In this document: positions 62,051 through 64,000 of the stretch, piece after piece
Numbering within the stretch: position 1 is the first letter of the stretch
Layout: each line of letters opens with the position of its first letter
Assembly (NCBI GenBank): GCA_024304885.1
Contig: JALJOM010000003.1
Span: 4,296-68,295, forward strand
Direction of reading: 5' to 3'
Length of the DNA: 64,000 bases
Source: Beijerinckiaceae bacterium
Lineage (GTDB): Bacteria > Pseudomonadota > Alphaproteobacteria > Rhizobiales > Beijerinckiaceae
The notes under the pieces: model-generated
The model's database searches: none
What the model was told of the DNA's origin: nothing
Seen by the model: the letters and a program-made list of their open reading frames with translations, nothing else
Position numbers and translations under genes: made by a program

Positions 62051-64000
62051 TCAGGCTCCGCTCGGGCAGTGGAAGCTTCGCAGCTTGGTCAAGTTCAACG
62101 GGTTGATGGATCCGCTCGGATTGAAGCGATATTGCAGCCGCTTGCCTCCGACGGTGAAGGTCGCGACTGTCCCGTCTGCCGAGACTCGCCCCACATCGAG
62201 TAGCCTGAAAAGGGCCCATTCGCCTGTGCGCTCGATCACGGTCGGCGTACCGCCGGGCGAGGTCACGACGAGGGCTGCGCGCTGCCTGTCCGCCGCGGCG
62301 GGCCAGCGAATGGTCGTCGCGGGTGTCGAGGAGCCGTCGCTCGCGACGACGGTCCCGTCGATCTCGAGCTTGGCTGTGCCGGTCGATGGCGCGGTGACGC
62401 TCACGCTGAAGCCCGGTATCTCGCGGTCGTCGGCGAAGAAGGCTCGGCGGAGCTCCGCCGCACGCTGAAAATCCGCGAGCGCAGTGGGGGCGAAGCGCTT
62501 CGCGAGAGGGCTGCCCTCGCGCCATTTCCAGACGGGTCCGGAGCGGTCGATGGCGCGGTCGAGATGCTCGCTCACGAATTTCGCGATACGGCCCTGCGGG
62601 CCGAGAATGCGGGCGAGGTCCTCGAGCGACACCGCCTGGTCGGCGTCGCGCGCGAACGGGTAGCGGCCGGTGATCCTTTCCCGGCAGGGGCCGGTGATCG
62701 TCCTCTGCAGGCTCTCGAGCGATCCCGCGCCGGCGTCCCCGGCGACCTCGCGATCGATATCGGCCGCGACCGTTGCCATCATCTCGGCGAAAGGTCGCGG
62801 GAACGTCTCGGCGGCGGTCTCGAGCAGCCGGGCCTCCTTGGTCACCCGCGCGGCCAGCGTCGCGGCCTCGTCGCCGCCTGCCGCGAGGCGCACGAGGTCG
62901 CCCCGGATCCGATCGAGCCTCGCCAGGACGAGGTCGATCGGCCGCCGCCCGGGCGGCCCTTCCACGAGGAGATGATAGGGCCGAAGCGTGGCATCGATCC
63001 TCGGTGCGGGTGTCGCCTCCTTCGCCGCCTCGCCTGCGGGCGGCCCCTCGGGCAAGGTCGTCTCCTCACGGATCGATTCGAGCAACCGGGCGATCGGCGA
63101 GGTCGCCGACGCCGCGGCGGCCATCAGCGGATAGGTCGGCCGATCGGCGGTCAGCCGGTGGATCGACAAGCGGTCGATCGCGTCCTGCCACGAGGCGATG
63201 AAGGCCTTTGCGTAGAGGTCCGCGAGGTCGGGCAGGAGCCTCTGGTAGCGCGCGGCGACGGCGGGGTCCTCGCCCGCGGGGCCGAGAACCCGGCGATCGC
63301 GGGCCATCTCGGCCTCGAGCCCGCCGAGCTTCTCCAGATAGGCGCGGACGTAGCCGGCCTTGGTATGGAAATAGGGCACCTCGATCGAGTCGATTTTATC
63401 GTCGAACACGACGAGCGTCCCCGATCCGCCGTTCCGGGCGGCGATCCAGTTGTCGTGAAGGCTCGCCTTCGCCCGGTCGGCGAGCAACCGATAGGCCCGC
63501 TCGGCGACATCGACGCGCGCGAGCTCGGCGCGTGTCCTTTCGATGAGCGGGCCGTTCAGGCCGACGGCGGGGGCGAGCCCCGGATCGAGGTCGAGCAGGG
63601 CGACGAGATGCTCCGCGAGCTCCTTGCGACCTTCGCTGTTGCGCGGTCCCGGATAGAGATTTTCCGCCCAGTCGCGCTCCATCCAGGTGATCAGGAACTG
63701 CCGGTCGGCGGTGACGAGGCCGCCGAGCATGAGGTAGGCGTCGAGCGCTCCGAAGAGGAAATTCGGATCGCCCGCCTTGGCCTCGATCTGCTCCTCGAGG
63801 CGCAAGAGCAGCCGCGGTCGCAGGAGCCGCAGGAGACCGTGGTCGTAGGCGGTCCTCGCCGCCGATCCGAGCCTCGCATCCTGGCCGAGCCCGAATCCTT
63901 CGAAGCCTCCTGCCGCGGGGGCCGGGTCCGAGGCGCCACCGGGCAGGTCGCGCAGGGCGTGGAGCGCGGGCAGGACCTTGCGCAGGTCGGTGTCGGTCAC
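62051..64000 (-). CDS. tssM: T6SS membrane protein TssM (IcmF-like), partial at the 5' end
   Basis: TssM anchors the type VI apparatus across the envelope and reaches the outer-membrane lipoprotein TssJ. The 649 residues visible correspond to the C-terminal periplasmic half. They include an IcmF-related domain (FLFGALDAYLMLGG, VTADRQFLITWMERDW) and a beta-rich DUF1215/C-terminal part (PGFSVSVTAPSTGTAKLEIDG, WPAAADRQRAALVVTSPGG, WALFRLLDVGRVS). Full-length TssM is usually about 1,150-1,200 residues, so the gene continues beyond the window. The GTG at 64000 should not be taken as its start. Confidence 0.92.
   Translation of the reverse strand: MTDTDLRKVLPALHALRDLPGGASDPAPAAGGFEGFGLGQDARLGSAARTAYDHGLLRLLRPRLLLRLEEQIEAKAGDPNFLFGALDAYLMLGGLVTADRQFLITWMERDWAENLYPGPRNSEGRKELAEHLVALLDLDPGLAPAVGLNGPLIERTRAELARVDVAERAYRLLADRAKASLHDNWIAARNGGSGTLVVFDDKIDSIEVPYFHTKAGYVRAYLEKLGGLEAEMARDRRVLGPAGEDPAVAARYQRLLPDLADLYAKAFIASWQDAIDRLSIHRLTADRPTYPLMAAAASATSPIARLLESIREETTLPEGPPAGEAAKEATPAPRIDATLRPYHLLVEGPPGRRPIDLVLARLDRIRGDLVRLAAGGDEAATLAARVTKEARLLETAAETFPRPFAEMMATVAADIDREVAGDAGAGSLESLQRTITGPCRERITGRYPFARDADQAVSLEDLARILGPQGRIAKFVSEHLDRAIDRSGPVWKWREGSPLAKRFAPTALADFQRAAELRRAFFADDREIPGFSVSVTAPSTGTAKLEIDGTVVASDGSSTPATTIRWPAAADRQRAALVVTSPGGTPTVIERTGEWALFRLLDVGRVSADGTVATFTVGGKRLQYRFNPSGSINPLNLTKLRSFHCPSGA

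Noticed and set aside
1-64000. tRNA or rRNA genes
   Set aside because: I saw no cloverleaf with a T-loop GGTTCGANTCC pattern plus CCA-end context, and no rRNA-like sequence. A covariance-model scan would be needed to exclude them completely.

Overview
This window looks like chromosome from a GC-rich alphaproteobacterium of the Hyphomicrobiales. The evidence is the gcrA cell-cycle regulator beside argD-argF-hslO, the phoR-pstSCAB-phoU-phoB order, rhizobial-type intergenic repeats that begin with TAGAGC, and an Imp-type T6SS regulatory module. A draT-draG pair implies a nitrogen-fixing organism, possibly Beijerinckiaceae or Methylocystaceae-like. That family placement is inference, and no nif gene lies in the window.

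Layout. 1-1.1 kb: repeat-rich DNA bracketing a small DUF559 gene, then a DUF2076 gene. 2-8 kb: hisS, hisZ and hisG, interrupted by a reverse-strand block holding a GT2-TPR protein, a DUF4258/DUF2283 pair and a fused antitoxin-toxin remnant. 8.2-13.4 kb: a membrane-glycolipid or polysaccharide group (HAD-UbiA fusion, methyltransferase, small multidrug-resistance-like transporter, large polytopic protein). 13.6-15.4 kb: draT-draG, which reversibly ADP-ribosylate nitrogenase reductase. 15.6-24.4 kb: an atypical low-GC LysM/lysozyme-like gene, an XRE regulator, and a six-gene complex I/hydrogenase-4-like operon. Its large subunit has lost all four NiFe-binding cysteines, so it is an energy-converting hydrogenase-related (Ehr) complex and not a hydrogenase.

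24.4-28.6 kb: an SDR, a DUF3775 protein, an aldo/keto reductase and a DacA-type carboxypeptidase. 28.6-36.1 kb: pbpC and an alpha-2-macroglobulin gene, the usual periplasmic defence and repair pair. 36.4-38.5 kb: a flippase-like membrane protein and PPK2. 38.9-46 kb: the complete phosphate-starvation regulon core with a three-repeat Pho box before pstS. 46-50.2 kb: an overlapping argD-argF-hslO-NAD(P)-binding protein operon, divergent from gcrA after a 1.2 kb gap. 52-58.7 kb: der and a YfgM-like TPR gene, a DUF4188 gene, a small unknown, a WcaJ-type sugar transferase and trmJ. 58.5-64 kb: a type VI secretion post-translational control module (ppkA, pppA, tagF) and the 3' part of tssM, running off the window.

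Two dispersed repeat families (A: TAGAGC plus a TTTCCAGCGAA hairpin; B: GCGGGATGAGG plus GATCGATTCGATCC) fill most longer intergenic gaps. In several places they supply the stop codon of the upstream gene or the 5' leader of the downstream gene. The most notable signals are the cysteine-less Ehr operon next to draTG, the in-frame antitoxin-toxin fusion, the HAD-UbiA fusion, and these gene-abutting repeats.
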